NCBI GenBank assembly: GCA_965219855.1
Contig: CBDCOR010000012.1
Location: forward strand, 1,178,001-1,242,000
DNA from: CAUZIZ01 sp965219855
GTDB lineage: Bacteria > Acidobacteriota > UBA6911 > RPQK01 > JAJDTT01
Length of the DNA: 64,000 bases
Direction of reading: 5' to 3'
Below the pieces are notes generated by a model. The model saw only the letters and a list, made by a program, of their open reading frames with translations. It did no database searches and had not been told where the DNA came from. Positions 24,739 through 33,505 of this stretch are shown here, piece by piece; positions within the stretch are counted from its first letter, which is position 1; every line of letters starts with the position of its first letter. The position numbers and the translations under genes were made by a program.

Positions 24739-26765
24739 GTGCGCCTGTGAAGGCGTTTGATCAGAAGGGTGAAAGTCCCTTCCAGGCTAACGTTACCGGC
24801 CTGAAGTCGACAGTGGTAACTGCGTTTCCGTGAGGAAGGGTGGAGAGCAACCTGAGACGAACGACCAATCCGTAACGCAAGTGAACTCGATTCGGCCAAG
24901 CCTGTCGGGGAGGGTCCTGGCAAAGCCCGAACCCTTGACCGCGCGACGGCCATCCCTCCGACCTGAACGGTCTGCCCGGGGGGATAGACGCGGCAAGTCA
25001 CGGCGGTGAAGTAACGTGACAAAGCGACCGTGACGAAATGGCAATGCGGTGGTTGGAGATGGAGAGGTCGGAAGGTCAAACGAGATAAGCAGGGAGATCT
25101 GTCGGGTGAGGGACGTGGACGACCCATCGTGAGAGCTCGCAGTGGGGGACGCTGCGTGAGCAATGGCCCAGGCCCGCGGTGCAGTATCGCCCGCCGAAGG
25201 GGAGCGAACCTGGCAATACCGGTGAGGTCGGTTGAAGCGGCTCGACAGAAGTCAGAGCTCCCATAGTAGCGGGGAAGCCGTGCAGCAAAACGCGGTGGAG
25301 CGAAGGGGAGCAGGAAGGTAGATGCGAAATGACTAAATCGCGGAAACGTAACTCCGCCCAAAGGCGGGACTACATCCCGGTCACAGTGCCGTTTTCGGCT
25401 AGCCCGGCTGGAGAGCCCGCTGGCATCGAACAGTGGGCTCATCGCGCGGTTTGGACGGATCGCATGTTGGAGACACTTTTGAAAGGAAAGGTGAGAGGAG
25501 GGAAATGGCACACGCTGATCGATAAGGTGTTTTGCAGCCGGAACCTTTCCAGCTCGGCCGAGAAGGTCTTGGGCAGGAAAGGAGCGGCGGGAGTGGACCG
25601 GCAAACGTGGGGGGATTTCGCCGAACACGAGCGGGAGGAACTCGAATGGTTGCAGGAAGAACTGCGTGAGGGGACCTATCGTCCGGCAGCGGTGCTGCGG
25701 AGGTGGATTCCCAAAACAGGCAGTTCGGAAAAGCGACCGCTGGGGATTTCGACCGTGCGGGATCGAGTCGTGCAAACGGCTTTGGTCCACGGGATCGAGC
25801 CGATTCTGGAGGCCACGTTCCATGATCGAAGCTACGGCTTTCGTCATGGGCGAGGGTGCCACGGCGCACTGCGGTACGTCGAAGAGCTGCTCGAAGCCGG
25901 TTATGTGTATGTCGTCGACGCGGATCTGAAGGGTTACTTCGATACGATCCCGAAAGATCGACTGTTGGACCTGATCCAACAGAAGATATCGGATCGCCGC
26001 GTGCTGGGCCTGGTTCAGCTGTTTCTGAATCAGGGGATACTGGAAGAGCTGCGTAAGTGGATTCCGGAAGCCGGAGTCCCCCAAGGCGCCGTTCTTTCTC
26101 CGGTGTTGTCGAATGCCTACCTCAATCCCCTGGACCATCGGATGGCCGATCTGGGCTTCCAGATGGTGCGCTACGCGGATGACTTTGTCCTGCTGTGTCG
26201 CGCACCCGAGGAGGCTGAAGCGGCCCTGGCCGAAGGGCGGGACTGGGTGGAGGACAACGGGCTGAGACTGCATCCCGAGAAGACACACATCGTGGACTCG
26301 CGAGAGAAGAGCTTTTCGTTCTTGGGCGATTCGTTCCGAGGCCGTTTTCGGTTTCCACGAGCGAAGAGCCACCGAAAGTTCGTCGAGCGCATTCACGAGC
26401 TGACGCCGCGCAAGTCGGGCGACTCGCTGGAGGTCATCCTCCAGCGGCTCAATCGCTCGACGCAAGGCTGGTTCAACTACTTCCGGCACTGTCATTGGAA
26501 CATCTTCAAGGACTACGACGGTCTGATCCGTCGTCGTTTGCGACGCCTGCTTCTGAAGCGCAACCGGAAGAATAGAAAACGCCTCTGTCGAAATCACCGT
26601 TGGCCCAACGCCTTCTTTACGGATCATGGGTTCACGAGCCTGACTGACGCCCATATCCGTTTCGTCCAATCCATAGGAACCTACTGACTGGAGAGCTGTA
26701 TGCGGGAGAATCGCACGTGCAGTTCGGAGGGAGGGGAGCCGGGTGACCGTGCTTCCCTACCCTAT
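24739..26765 (+). mobile_element. Complete group II intron with reverse transcriptase
   Basis: The element begins GTGCGCCTGTGAAGG, matching the GUGYG 5' consensus, and ends in CTACCCTAT. Domain V is visible at 26693-26725 (GAGCTGTATGCG...GTTC). Boundaries are fixed by comparison with the empty copy at 47057/47058. The last six exon bases, CCGCTA (24733-24738), can pair with TAGCGG at 25267-25272, placed in the CATAGTA...GAAGC context usual for EBS1. The length is 2,027 bases. Confidence 0.92.
25329..26687 (+). CDS. Group II intron reverse transcriptase/maturase
   Basis: This multifunctional protein assists intron splicing and copies the intron into DNA targets. The 452-residue product has RT blocks including AAGVDRQTWGDF, RPLGISTVRDRVVQTAL, YVVDADLKGYFDTIP, GVPQGAVLSPVLSNAYLNPL and the catalytic MVRYADDFVLLC. 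A maturase (X) domain follows, with RLNRSTQGWFNYFRH. No clear HNH endonuclease is present. It is intact and read on the same strand as the intron RNA. Confidence 0.93.
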   Translation: MTKSRKRNSAQRRDYIPVTVPFSASPAGEPAGIEQWAHRAVWTDRMLETLLKGKVRGGKWHTLIDKVFCSRNLSSSAEKVLGRKGAAGVDRQTWGDFAEHEREELEWLQEELREGTYRPAAVLRRWIPKTGSSEKRPLGISTVRDRVVQTALVHGIEPILEATFHDRSYGFRHGRGCHGALRYVEELLEAGYVYVVDADLKGYFDTIPKDRLLDLIQQKISDRRVLGLVQLFLNQGILEELRKWIPEAGVPQGAVLSPVLSNAYLNPLDHRMADLGFQMVRYADDFVLLCRAPEEAEAALAEGRDWVEDNGLRLHPEKTHIVDSREKSFSFLGDSFRGRFRFPRAKSHRKFVERIHELTPRKSGDSLEVILQRLNRSTQGWFNYFRHCHWNIFKDYDGLIRRRLRRLLLKRNRKNRKRLCRNHRWPNAFFTDHGFTSLTDAHIRFVQSIGTY

Positions 26766-26790
26766 CGTCCCTCGACTGAAGTTTCTTTCA
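26766..26790 (+). repeat. GGACGTAGC hairpin repeat, copy 2 (3' part after the intron)
   Basis: The sequence CGTCCCTCGACTGAAGTTTC continues the repeat broken by the intron. The matching intact sequence is at 47058-47082. It is the 3' exon of the group II intron. Confidence 0.8.
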
Positions 26791-26867
26791 GACAACCCAA
26801 GTTTCCTTTCCGACTGCGACAGCACCGCTGGGGGGACACTGAGTTGAAACTTGAACGAAGTCGTCTG

Positions 26868-26943
26868 AACGTCTGAACGTCGCACGTTGGGGAGGAAGAC
26901 CTTTATGGATGTGAACTCCAATATTGCAAAGGCCCCGTCCGGT
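26868..26943 (+). repeat. Interspersed repeat before miaA, copy 1
   Basis: The blocks ACGTCGCACGTTG, GAGGAAGAC, TTTATGGA, GTGAACTCCAATATTGC and CCCCGTCCGG appear in the same order at 49296-49389, where an extra 27 or so bases lie after TTTATGGA. There is no gene of its own. It runs to about 35 bases before the miaA start, so it could carry promoter or leader sequence for that gene. Confidence 0.65.
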
Positions 26944-26979
26944 TAGCGTTCAGGTTTTGGATCAAACCGGTCCGTGATC

Positions 26980-27939
26980 ATGAGCAAACAGCCCGAGATA
27001 AGTTCCGTCAAACCGGGAAATAGGTTGCTGGTGGCCGTGGTCGGTCCCACAGCCACAGGAAAGAGTGTGGTGGCCTTGCGCGCGGCCGAGATTCTGGGGG
27101 GCGAGATTGTCAACTGCGATGCCATGCAAGTGTATAGGGGGCTGGACATCGGCACCGCCAAACCTTCGCTGGAAGATCGCAAGAGGGTTCCTCACCACCT
27201 GTATGACCTGATTGACCCAGCAGACTTCTACAGCGCCGGTCGCTACATGGTGGATGCTCGGTGCGCTTGCTCGACGATTACTGGCCGGGGAGCGATTCCC
27301 TTCGTGGTCGGAGGCACGGGGCTCTATCTGCGAGTGCTGCTGGAAGGGATTTTTCAGGGTCCCGGCCGTTCTCAAGCGATTCGCGAGCGCTTGGATCGAA
27401 TTGTCGAGAAGAAAGGAGTTGCCTACCTCCATCGTCTCCTGGCCCGAAAGGATCCAGCGGCCGGCCAGAGAATTCAGGCAAGGGATCAACGGCGGATTGT
27501 GAGGGCGCTGGAAATCTATTTTTCCACCGGATCCCGCATCAGTCAGCTGCAGGACCGAAAACAGCCACTCGAGGGTTTGGCGGTCCTCAAGCTGGGTCTC
27601 AACTTACCGCGGGAGGTCCTCTATGGTAGAATCAATCGCCGCGTCGCCCGCATGTTCGACGAGGGTTTGACGGAAGAGGTCAGGAGGCTTCTCGATGAGG
27701 GCTGTGGCGATGATTGTAAGGCGTTTGAGGCCCTCGGCTACCGCTATGTCCTGAGCGTGCTGCGGGGCGAGTTGAGCCAGCCCGAAGCTATCGAACTGAC
27801 CTGCCGGGACACCCGAAGATACGCTAAGCGTCAGATGACCTGGTTCCGAAAGGAGCCGCAGGTTCGCTGGATCGATTCTCCGGGAGAGAGCCAGCAGGCG
27901 TTGGACCAGCTGTTGAGGTTAGTGGAGTCGACGGGGTAG
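26980..27939 (+). CDS. miaA: tRNA dimethylallyltransferase MiaA
   Basis: MiaA prenylates A37 of tRNAs that read U-starting codons. The ATG at 26980 gives 319 residues; a GTG six bases upstream is an alternative. The P-loop is GPTATGKS, followed by NCDAMQVYRGLDIGTAKP, HHLYDLIDPADFYSAG and GGTGLYLRVLLEG. The C-terminal ALGYRYVL and KRQMTWFRKEPQVRW are diagnostic. A repeat lies just upstream, and no strong ribosome-binding site is visible. Confidence 0.94.
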   Translation: MSKQPEISSVKPGNRLLVAVVGPTATGKSVVALRAAEILGGEIVNCDAMQVYRGLDIGTAKPSLEDRKRVPHHLYDLIDPADFYSAGRYMVDARCACSTITGRGAIPFVVGGTGLYLRVLLEGIFQGPGRSQAIRERLDRIVEKKGVAYLHRLLARKDPAAGQRIQARDQRRIVRALEIYFSTGSRISQLQDRKQPLEGLAVLKLGLNLPREVLYGRINRRVARMFDEGLTEEVRRLLDEGCGDDCKAFEALGYRYVLSVLRGELSQPEAIELTCRDTRRYAKRQMTWFRKEPQVRWIDSPGESQQALDQLLRLVESTG

Positions 27940-28086
27940 CTGAGACGCCACAAGGGCGATCGGTTCTGGATGGGGAGTTCCCGGAAAGTCCCGAATCGAT
28001 TCCCACGGCCTCCAACAGGAATCCAGGTGCCCGGATTCTCCACATCTGAAAGTTGCGTGGAGCCTTCCGTGGAGTGTTTGTGAATC

Positions 28087-29544
28087 ATGAGATTTGAACC
28101 CATCATCGGACTAGAGGTGCATGCGCAGTTGCTGACCCGGAGTAAAATTTTTTGCGGCTGCAGTACCCGCTTTGGTGCCCCACCAAACTCGCATACTTGT
28201 CCTGTCTGCCTGGGCCTGCCAGGTTCGCTTCCGGTCACCAATCGCGAGGCCGTAGGAATGGCAGTGAAGGCGGGTCTAGCATTGGGTTGCAGAATCAACC
28301 GCCACTCGATATTGGCCAGAAAGAACTATTTCTATCCAGATCTTCCAAAAGGCTACCAGATCTCTCAGTACGAACATCCTCTGGCGGAGGACGGTGCCGT
28401 CAGGTTGCCTTTGGGCCAAGCGGATCAGTCCAACCAGGAAGAGACGACTCGGAAGAAGCGGGTTGGGATCATCCGTGTACATCTGGAGGAGGACGCCGGC
28501 AAATCGATTCACCTGCCAGCAGGAGATACACAGGTGAACCTGAATCGTTGTGGGGTTCCCTTGATTGAGATTGTGACCCACCCGGATATCGGTTCTTCCC
28601 AGGAGGCCAGCGATTTCCTTTCCTTCCTGAGGAGGATTCTCCTCTATCTCGCGATCTGCGATGGAAATATGGAAGAAGGGAGTCTCCGCTGTGATGCTAA
28701 CGTCTCGGTCCGCGAAGTAGGTGCCAGTGGTTTGGGTACCAAAGTCGAGATCAAGAATCTGAATTCCTTTCGCTTTCTGCAAAAGGCACTGGATTTCGAG
28801 ATTGGACGGCAAGTCGATGTGCTCGAACAGGGTGGATCGCTGCAGCAGGAGACACGTCTATGGGATGAGGAACTAGAGCGAACGTCGGTGATGCGGACAA
28901 AGGAGGAGGCACACGATTATCGCTACTTTCCAGATCCTGACCTGTTGCCGGTTGTAATCCCGGAGGAATGGCTCCAGCAAATCAGAGGGGAGATCCCAGA
29001 GCTGCCCGATGTCCGGGCCGAACGTTTCGCTAAGGAATACGAGTTGAGTCGAGAGGATGCGCTTCTAGTCACTCATAGCCGAGAGTTTGCCGATTACTTC
29101 GAGCGAGCAGTCGCGTCCTACGACCAGCCCAGGCCGATCTTCAATTGGATGATGGGAGAACTCACGGCCTACTTGAAGCGAGATGAAGTCGGGCTGGGAG
29201 ACTGCCGGATCCAGCCGCAGAGTTTGGCCCAGCTGGTTCGTCTTGTCGATCAGGGCACGATCAGTGGCAAGATGGCCAAAGAGGTCTTCGACAGGATGTA
29301 TCAGACGGGCGGGAATCCCGAGGAGATTGTAGCGGAGGAGGGGCTCACGCAGATCAGCGACGCCGATCAACTCGAGGAGATCGTGGACAGTGTCCTCGGA
29401 TCCAATCCGGTGCAGGTCCAGAGGTACCGCGACGGTAAGGAAGGTCTAATCGGTTTCTTTGTGGGACAGATCATGAAAGAGACGGGCGGCCAGGCAAATC
29501 CGAAGCTGATCAATCAGATGCTGAGAAAGAAGCTGAGCCAGTGA
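28087..29544 (+). CDS. gatB: Aspartyl/glutamyl-tRNA(Asn/Gln) amidotransferase subunit B
   Basis: GatB is the kinase and tRNA-binding subunit of GatCAB, which makes Gln-tRNA(Gln) or Asn-tRNA(Asn) by the indirect route. The 485-residue protein starts MRFEPIIGLEVHAQLLT and has a zinc-binding pair CGCS...CPVC, RKNYFYPDLPKGYQISQYE, HLEEDAGKS and the C-terminal YqeY-type helical domain. gatA and gatC are not in the window. The receiver gene downstream overlaps by 4 bases. Confidence 0.95.
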   Translation: MRFEPIIGLEVHAQLLTRSKIFCGCSTRFGAPPNSHTCPVCLGLPGSLPVTNREAVGMAVKAGLALGCRINRHSILARKNYFYPDLPKGYQISQYEHPLAEDGAVRLPLGQADQSNQEETTRKKRVGIIRVHLEEDAGKSIHLPAGDTQVNLNRCGVPLIEIVTHPDIGSSQEASDFLSFLRRILLYLAICDGNMEEGSLRCDANVSVREVGASGLGTKVEIKNLNSFRFLQKALDFEIGRQVDVLEQGGSLQQETRLWDEELERTSVMRTKEEAHDYRYFPDPDLLPVVIPEEWLQQIRGEIPELPDVRAERFAKEYELSREDALLVTHSREFADYFERAVASYDQPRPIFNWMMGELTAYLKRDEVGLGDCRIQPQSLAQLVRLVDQGTISGKMAKEVFDRMYQTGGNPEEIVAEEGLTQISDADQLEEIVDSVLGSNPVQVQRYRDGKEGLIGFFVGQIMKETGGQANPKLINQMLRKKLSQ

Positions 29545-29963
29545 AGAAGACACCTTCACCCCTGCGAGCAGCCCGTCAGGACCAGCATATTGCGGTGATA
29601 GAAGAAATCGCCGACGACATCTATTCTGTGAAGTTTATCCTTCAGAGTCTCGGCTACGACGTTCGTTCCTTTTCATCGACAACTTCATTCCTGCCCCTGG
29701 TTGCCGAGTTTCAGCCCGTACTCATTATTGTCGACATGATGATTCCGGACGGAGGAGGATACGAGGCGATCCGAGGCATCCGCGCGAGTGCGCTGCTGGA
29801 GGTGCCTATCCTTGCCATCACTGCGGAGGCAATGGAAGGTAAGGTCGAGGATGTCTACCAGGCTGGAGGACAGGAAGTCCTTCCTAAGCCCTACACCGTT
29901 TCCGAACTCCAGGAAAAACTGGAGACTTTGTTCGAACAGGGGGCAGCCAGCCCGAACGACTAA
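29541..29963 (+). CDS. Stand-alone response-regulator receiver protein
   Basis: The 140-residue protein is a single receiver domain without an output domain. The acidic pocket (E21/E22, D25), phospho-acceptor D65 in IIVDMMIPDGGG, the switch Thr94 and Lys116 in LPKPY are all present. Such proteins act by protein contact or phosphorelay. It starts with GTG overlapping the gatB stop. A hybrid histidine kinase lies on the opposite strand about 340 bases away and is a possible partner, an inference from proximity only. Confidence 0.85.
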   Translation: MKKTPSPLRAARQDQHIAVIEEIADDIYSVKFILQSLGYDVRSFSSTTSFLPLVAEFQPVLIIVDMMIPDGGGYEAIRGIRASALLEVPILAITAEAMEGKVEDVYQAGGQEVLPKPYTVSELQEKLETLFEQGAASPND

Positions 29964-30145
29964 GGGCTCGCGCAGAAATAAGTTGGTAGAATTGGCGCTC
30001 AGATTTGCGCCAGATTTGGCCGCGAACGATTGAGCGAAACCGCAGGCGTAGCCGGATCTACGTTGAGGATTTCGCGATTGAGGAGCGGCCGAAGATGGTG
30101 TGAAGATGAGATGCCAAAATGCCAAGTTATTTCTGCGCGAGCCCT
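29963..30145. mobile_element. MITE-like element with 24-bp terminal inverted repeats
   Basis: AGGGCTCGCGCAGAAATAAG(TTGG) at 29963-29986 is matched by its reverse complement at 30122-30145 with 23 of 24 bases identical. The 183-base element holds no plausible gene. Its first base is the last base of the receiver gene's TAA. No matching autonomous element is seen in the window, and target duplication is unclear. It fits a non-autonomous insertion sequence derivative. Confidence 0.8.
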
Positions 30146-30146
30146 A

Positions 30147-30244
30147 AGTACCGCATTTCTCATTGCCCCGGTCTACTGCGGCGCCGCCTGGCTACGGTTC
30201 GCTCGCTTGGCCTCCTCGACGTAGTGTACAAATACGACTGCGGA
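30147..30244 (-). repeat. TTTCTCATC palindromic repeat, half copy
   Basis: GCATTTCTCATTG, GGTCTACTGCGGCGCCGC and GGCCTCCTCGACGTAGTGTACAAATACGACTGCGG match, in order, the reverse complement of the right part of the copy at 47112-47307. The other half is missing. It abuts the MITE-like element. The rest of the gap to 30298 shows nothing recognisable. Confidence 0.7.
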
Positions 30245-30298
30245 GATGTGGAGTTATGTGGTGTGGGGGGTGTTACGAACGGCCGTCAGACAGATGAG

Positions 30299-32965
30299 TT
30301 AGGCCGAGAGCGATAGATTTCGGGAAGATGAGGAGTTCACCGTTGCGCTGATGACCCTGGCGACTTCCTCCAGTCTCAGGGGTTTGGCCAGAACCGCACT
30401 GAAGCCATATTCTTGGTAATTTGCCATCACCGGATCCTTGGAATAGCCGCTGGAGACGATGGCCGTCACCTCCGGGTCGAACACGAGTAGTTCCTTGATG
30501 ACCTCCTTCCCGCCCATTCCACCAGGGATGGTCAAATCCATGATGATAGAGTCAAAAGGACGTCCCGAGGAGAAGGCTTTCTTGTAGCTTGCTAGCGCTT
30601 CTCTACCGTCGCTGGCAAATTCCGCCTCGTAGCCAAGCTCGCCCAGGAGCTCCCCCAGGGATTCCCGGATGATGGCTTCGTCGTCCATCACGAGGACTCG
30701 GCCGCCTCCGCTGAACAACTCCTGTTGTTTCAGTTCCTTCTCGACAATGGGCTCACTAGAAGCAGGAAGATAGAAGGTGAAGGTGGTCCCCGAATCGGGC
30801 TGGGACTCTACGGTGATCTGTCCTTGGTGCCGCTTGACGATCGAATAGGTGCTGGTAAGGCCCAGTCCACTTCCCCGTTCCTTTTTGGTGAAGTAGGGGT
30901 CAAAAATTCGCGGGAGATCGTCTGCTGCTATGCCAGAACCTCCGTCGGTTACCGAAGTTTTGACGTAGGCGCCAGCCTCAAGGCCAGCGACTCTGGCGTT
31001 CTCGAGGATATGCACGTTCTCGGCCCGAATACTGATGGTGCCTCCGTCGGGCATGGCTTCTTCTGCGTTGATAATGAGGTTGTTGATGACCTGGCCGATC
31101 TGACCCATGTCGACGTGAGCCGCCCAAAGGTCATCGGGAATGTCGAACTCGCAGATCGTCCTGGAGCCCCTCAGGGCGAAAGTTGCCGATTCTTCTACCA
31201 ACTGTTTCACGGAAACGGTACTTCTGATTGGAGCGCCTCCCTTGGCGAAGGTTAGTAGTTGCTGAGTCAAACCGGTCGCCGTCTGGGTCGCGTCCTCGAT
31301 ACTGCCCAGGAATCTAGAGGGATCCTTTCCCTGTTTCATGGCTCTTTGCGCCAGCTGTGCCTTGAGAAGGACGCCCGAGAGAATGTTGTTGAAGTCGTGG
31401 GCGATTCCTCCCGCCAGGACACCCAGGGACTCCATCTTCTGCCCTTTCATGAGCTCCTCTTCCATTCTCAGCTGGGCAGTGATGTCGCGGAACACAAGGA
31501 CAACACCCAACATCTCTCCCTTTTCGTCGAGAATGGGAGCAGCACTGTTGGAGATCCCGATCTCCGAGCCGTCGCGGGCACGGATGACGTCACCTTTGGC
31601 CTGGTGTTTGAAGGTTTTTCCAGTGCGCAGTACGACCTCGGCAGGATTCTCTCCCGATTCCCCAGTCTGGTGCCGAAAGACACAGAAGACCTCGTTTAAC
31701 TGGCGTCCGCTGGCCTCGGCGTAAGTCCAACCGGTGATTTCTTCCGCGACTCTGTTCACCAGTACGACCCGGCCTTCGGTATCTGTCGTGATGACACCAT
31801 CGCCAATACTGGTCAGGGTAACGGCCAGACGCTCCTCCGCCTGCTTTCGGTCATTGACTTCCACCTGCAGCAGCTGATTCGCAGTACGCAGCTCCGAGGT
31901 CCGAGCCTGCACCCGGACTTCCAGTCCGTCTTTCGCCTTCTGTAACTCCTTTTCGGCCCCCAGCTTTTCGGCCAGAATCAAGCGTACTTCGTCCAGGTAG
32001 TCCTGGGTGCGCTGAATCCGATCCTGGTTCATTTTGTAGGCGTAGTAGACAAGCGCGATGATGGGGATGGCGACGGCGATGGAGTAGAACTGAATTGTCT
32101 TAAAACAGATGAAGATCACGGCGCCCAGGCAGGCGCGGGCAAAGTGGGTAATCGAGGCCCAGATGAAGTTGACCCTCCACACCTCCCAAGAGGGTTTTCG
32201 GGTGCAGAGTGAGACCGCTTTCCCTACTAAGCCGGTGTTCAGTACAAAGTAGAGCAAGCCGCAGACGCCCGCCTCGACCAACAGTCGGGCCGGCTCTCCG
32301 ACCAACTCGCGGTCCAGGGGCGGCTGGGTTCCGTGGAGCCGATAGAAGACGTGACCGACGACAAATGAGACGACGGCCAGCTGGGCCAAGTTAAAGAAAC
32401 GCTTATAACCTCTAACCTTCACTCGAGCCGTGATGACCCCGGCCTCGACCAGTCCAATTACGACAGCGATGTGGGGACCGAAAAGCAGGATCGCCGTGAA
32501 GACGCAGACATCGCCCATGCTGATCGATAGCGACTGCTTCTGACCTTTCAGTAACGGGATCTTCACCGGGAAGCTGGCGACGATGGCAGTGAGGGCCGCC
32601 AGCGAGAGCCACTGAAGGTGAGTGTTCAAGAACGCCTGAAAGAGACTGTAGCAGGCAACGGAGAAACCGACAAAGATCACGGAGCAGACGTAGAGTTTGG
32701 CCGAGCCGGGAACACCCTCCCCGAAGAGTCTGGTATCGGCGGACTCGAGCCACGATGCCAGCACCTGAGGGAACGGGATCCTGACTACCAGGGCAGTCAT
32801 CAAAACGACGAGACCTGGAACGAAGACCCAGTTCAGGCCGGTTCCGCCGATCATCCGATTGATGCTGAAAATAAGGATTCCGGTCGCGCCTACTACCAAA
32901 GCGGCACTATGCAAAGACAGCTTGGAAGGGAATTGCAGTTTCTGGTGCTCAAGCTGCCCTCTCAT
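30299..32965 (-). CDS. Membrane hybrid histidine kinase (PAS, HisKA, HATPase, receiver)
   Basis: This 888-residue sensor has about eight N-terminal membrane helices (residues 15-310, MASE-like), a coiled coil (about 320-370), and a PAS domain (about 375-490, ERLAVTLTSIGDGVITTDTE). The kinase core has the phospho-accepting H523 in GGIAHDFNNIL and ATP-binding boxes NLIINAEEAMP, DGGSGIAADDL and GSGLGLTSTYSIVKRHQG. The C-terminal receiver carries D810 in IIMDLTIPGGMGG. It starts at the ATG at 32965. It reads toward the gatB-receiver pair; no dedicated DNA-binding regulator is adjacent. Confidence 0.92.
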   Translation of the reverse strand: MRGQLEHQKLQFPSKLSLHSAALVVGATGILIFSINRMIGGTGLNWVFVPGLVVLMTALVVRIPFPQVLASWLESADTRLFGEGVPGSAKLYVCSVIFVGFSVACYSLFQAFLNTHLQWLSLAALTAIVASFPVKIPLLKGQKQSLSISMGDVCVFTAILLFGPHIAVVIGLVEAGVITARVKVRGYKRFFNLAQLAVVSFVVGHVFYRLHGTQPPLDRELVGEPARLLVEAGVCGLLYFVLNTGLVGKAVSLCTRKPSWEVWRVNFIWASITHFARACLGAVIFICFKTIQFYSIAVAIPIIALVYYAYKMNQDRIQRTQDYLDEVRLILAEKLGAEKELQKAKDGLEVRVQARTSELRTANQLLQVEVNDRKQAEERLAVTLTSIGDGVITTDTEGRVVLVNRVAEEITGWTYAEASGRQLNEVFCVFRHQTGESGENPAEVVLRTGKTFKHQAKGDVIRARDGSEIGISNSAAPILDEKGEMLGVVLVFRDITAQLRMEEELMKGQKMESLGVLAGGIAHDFNNILSGVLLKAQLAQRAMKQGKDPSRFLGSIEDATQTATGLTQQLLTFAKGGAPIRSTVSVKQLVEESATFALRGSRTICEFDIPDDLWAAHVDMGQIGQVINNLIINAEEAMPDGGTISIRAENVHILENARVAGLEAGAYVKTSVTDGGSGIAADDLPRIFDPYFTKKERGSGLGLTSTYSIVKRHQGQITVESQPDSGTTFTFYLPASSEPIVEKELKQQELFSGGGRVLVMDDEAIIRESLGELLGELGYEAEFASDGREALASYKKAFSSGRPFDSIIMDLTIPGGMGGKEVIKELLVFDPEVTAIVSSGYSKDPVMANYQEYGFSAVLAKPLRLEEVARVISATVNSSSSRNLSLSA

Positions 32966-33505
32966 GACACCGTTTTCATCTCTCCCCGAGGCTCCGCCTG
33001 GAGCGCTCTCGGTTTCGCCGTTGAATTAGCAAGAAAGGTAGAGGCGAATGGGAGTAAGGCAGACGGATGACCCTGGGCTGGGTGGATGCCGGGCCGAGGG
33101 GCACAAGATGTCCTGAGTTCTAGACCTCCCTGCTTCCAGCGCGTTCTGCGCAAAGAATCATATCGGCAGAGTTTCCCTGAACGGATGAACAGAGACAAAT
33201 TCTCCTCCCCTCTCACACCGCAGATCTGGTCTCAGTCGGCACGCTCAGCTCTTGCCTTGCTAATGCATTTTGGATGCCAGTTGTGGGACATCCTCTGACA
33301 CTCGAGTCAAATTGGGCCTGATTCGGGCAGGAAGCAGAGGTCTGACCCGCTTGAGCCCTCGAATACTCGAACCAAGAACCCCTAGCCTGAAATGAGACCA
33401 AGCGTCAAGGAATTAACGCTAAGTGACAGAAATGTGGCGCCTTTGTTGATGCCTCGGACAGGCTCCTAGAGGGACTGAATCCGTTCTTTGTCGAGGTCGC
33501 TGCCC
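32966..33505. other. Gap with no recognised gene
   Basis: About 540 bases between the histidine kinase start and the subtilase fragment end contain only short frames without family motifs. Promoters for the kinase should lie in the first part. No clear -35/-10 pair, strong hairpin or repeat copy was recognised. Confidence 0.6.

Noticed and set aside
24690..26669. 659-codon reverse-strand open frame across the group II intron
   Set aside because: It is antisense to the reverse transcriptase and intron RNA, with low-complexity Arg/Ser/Pro composition and no motifs.
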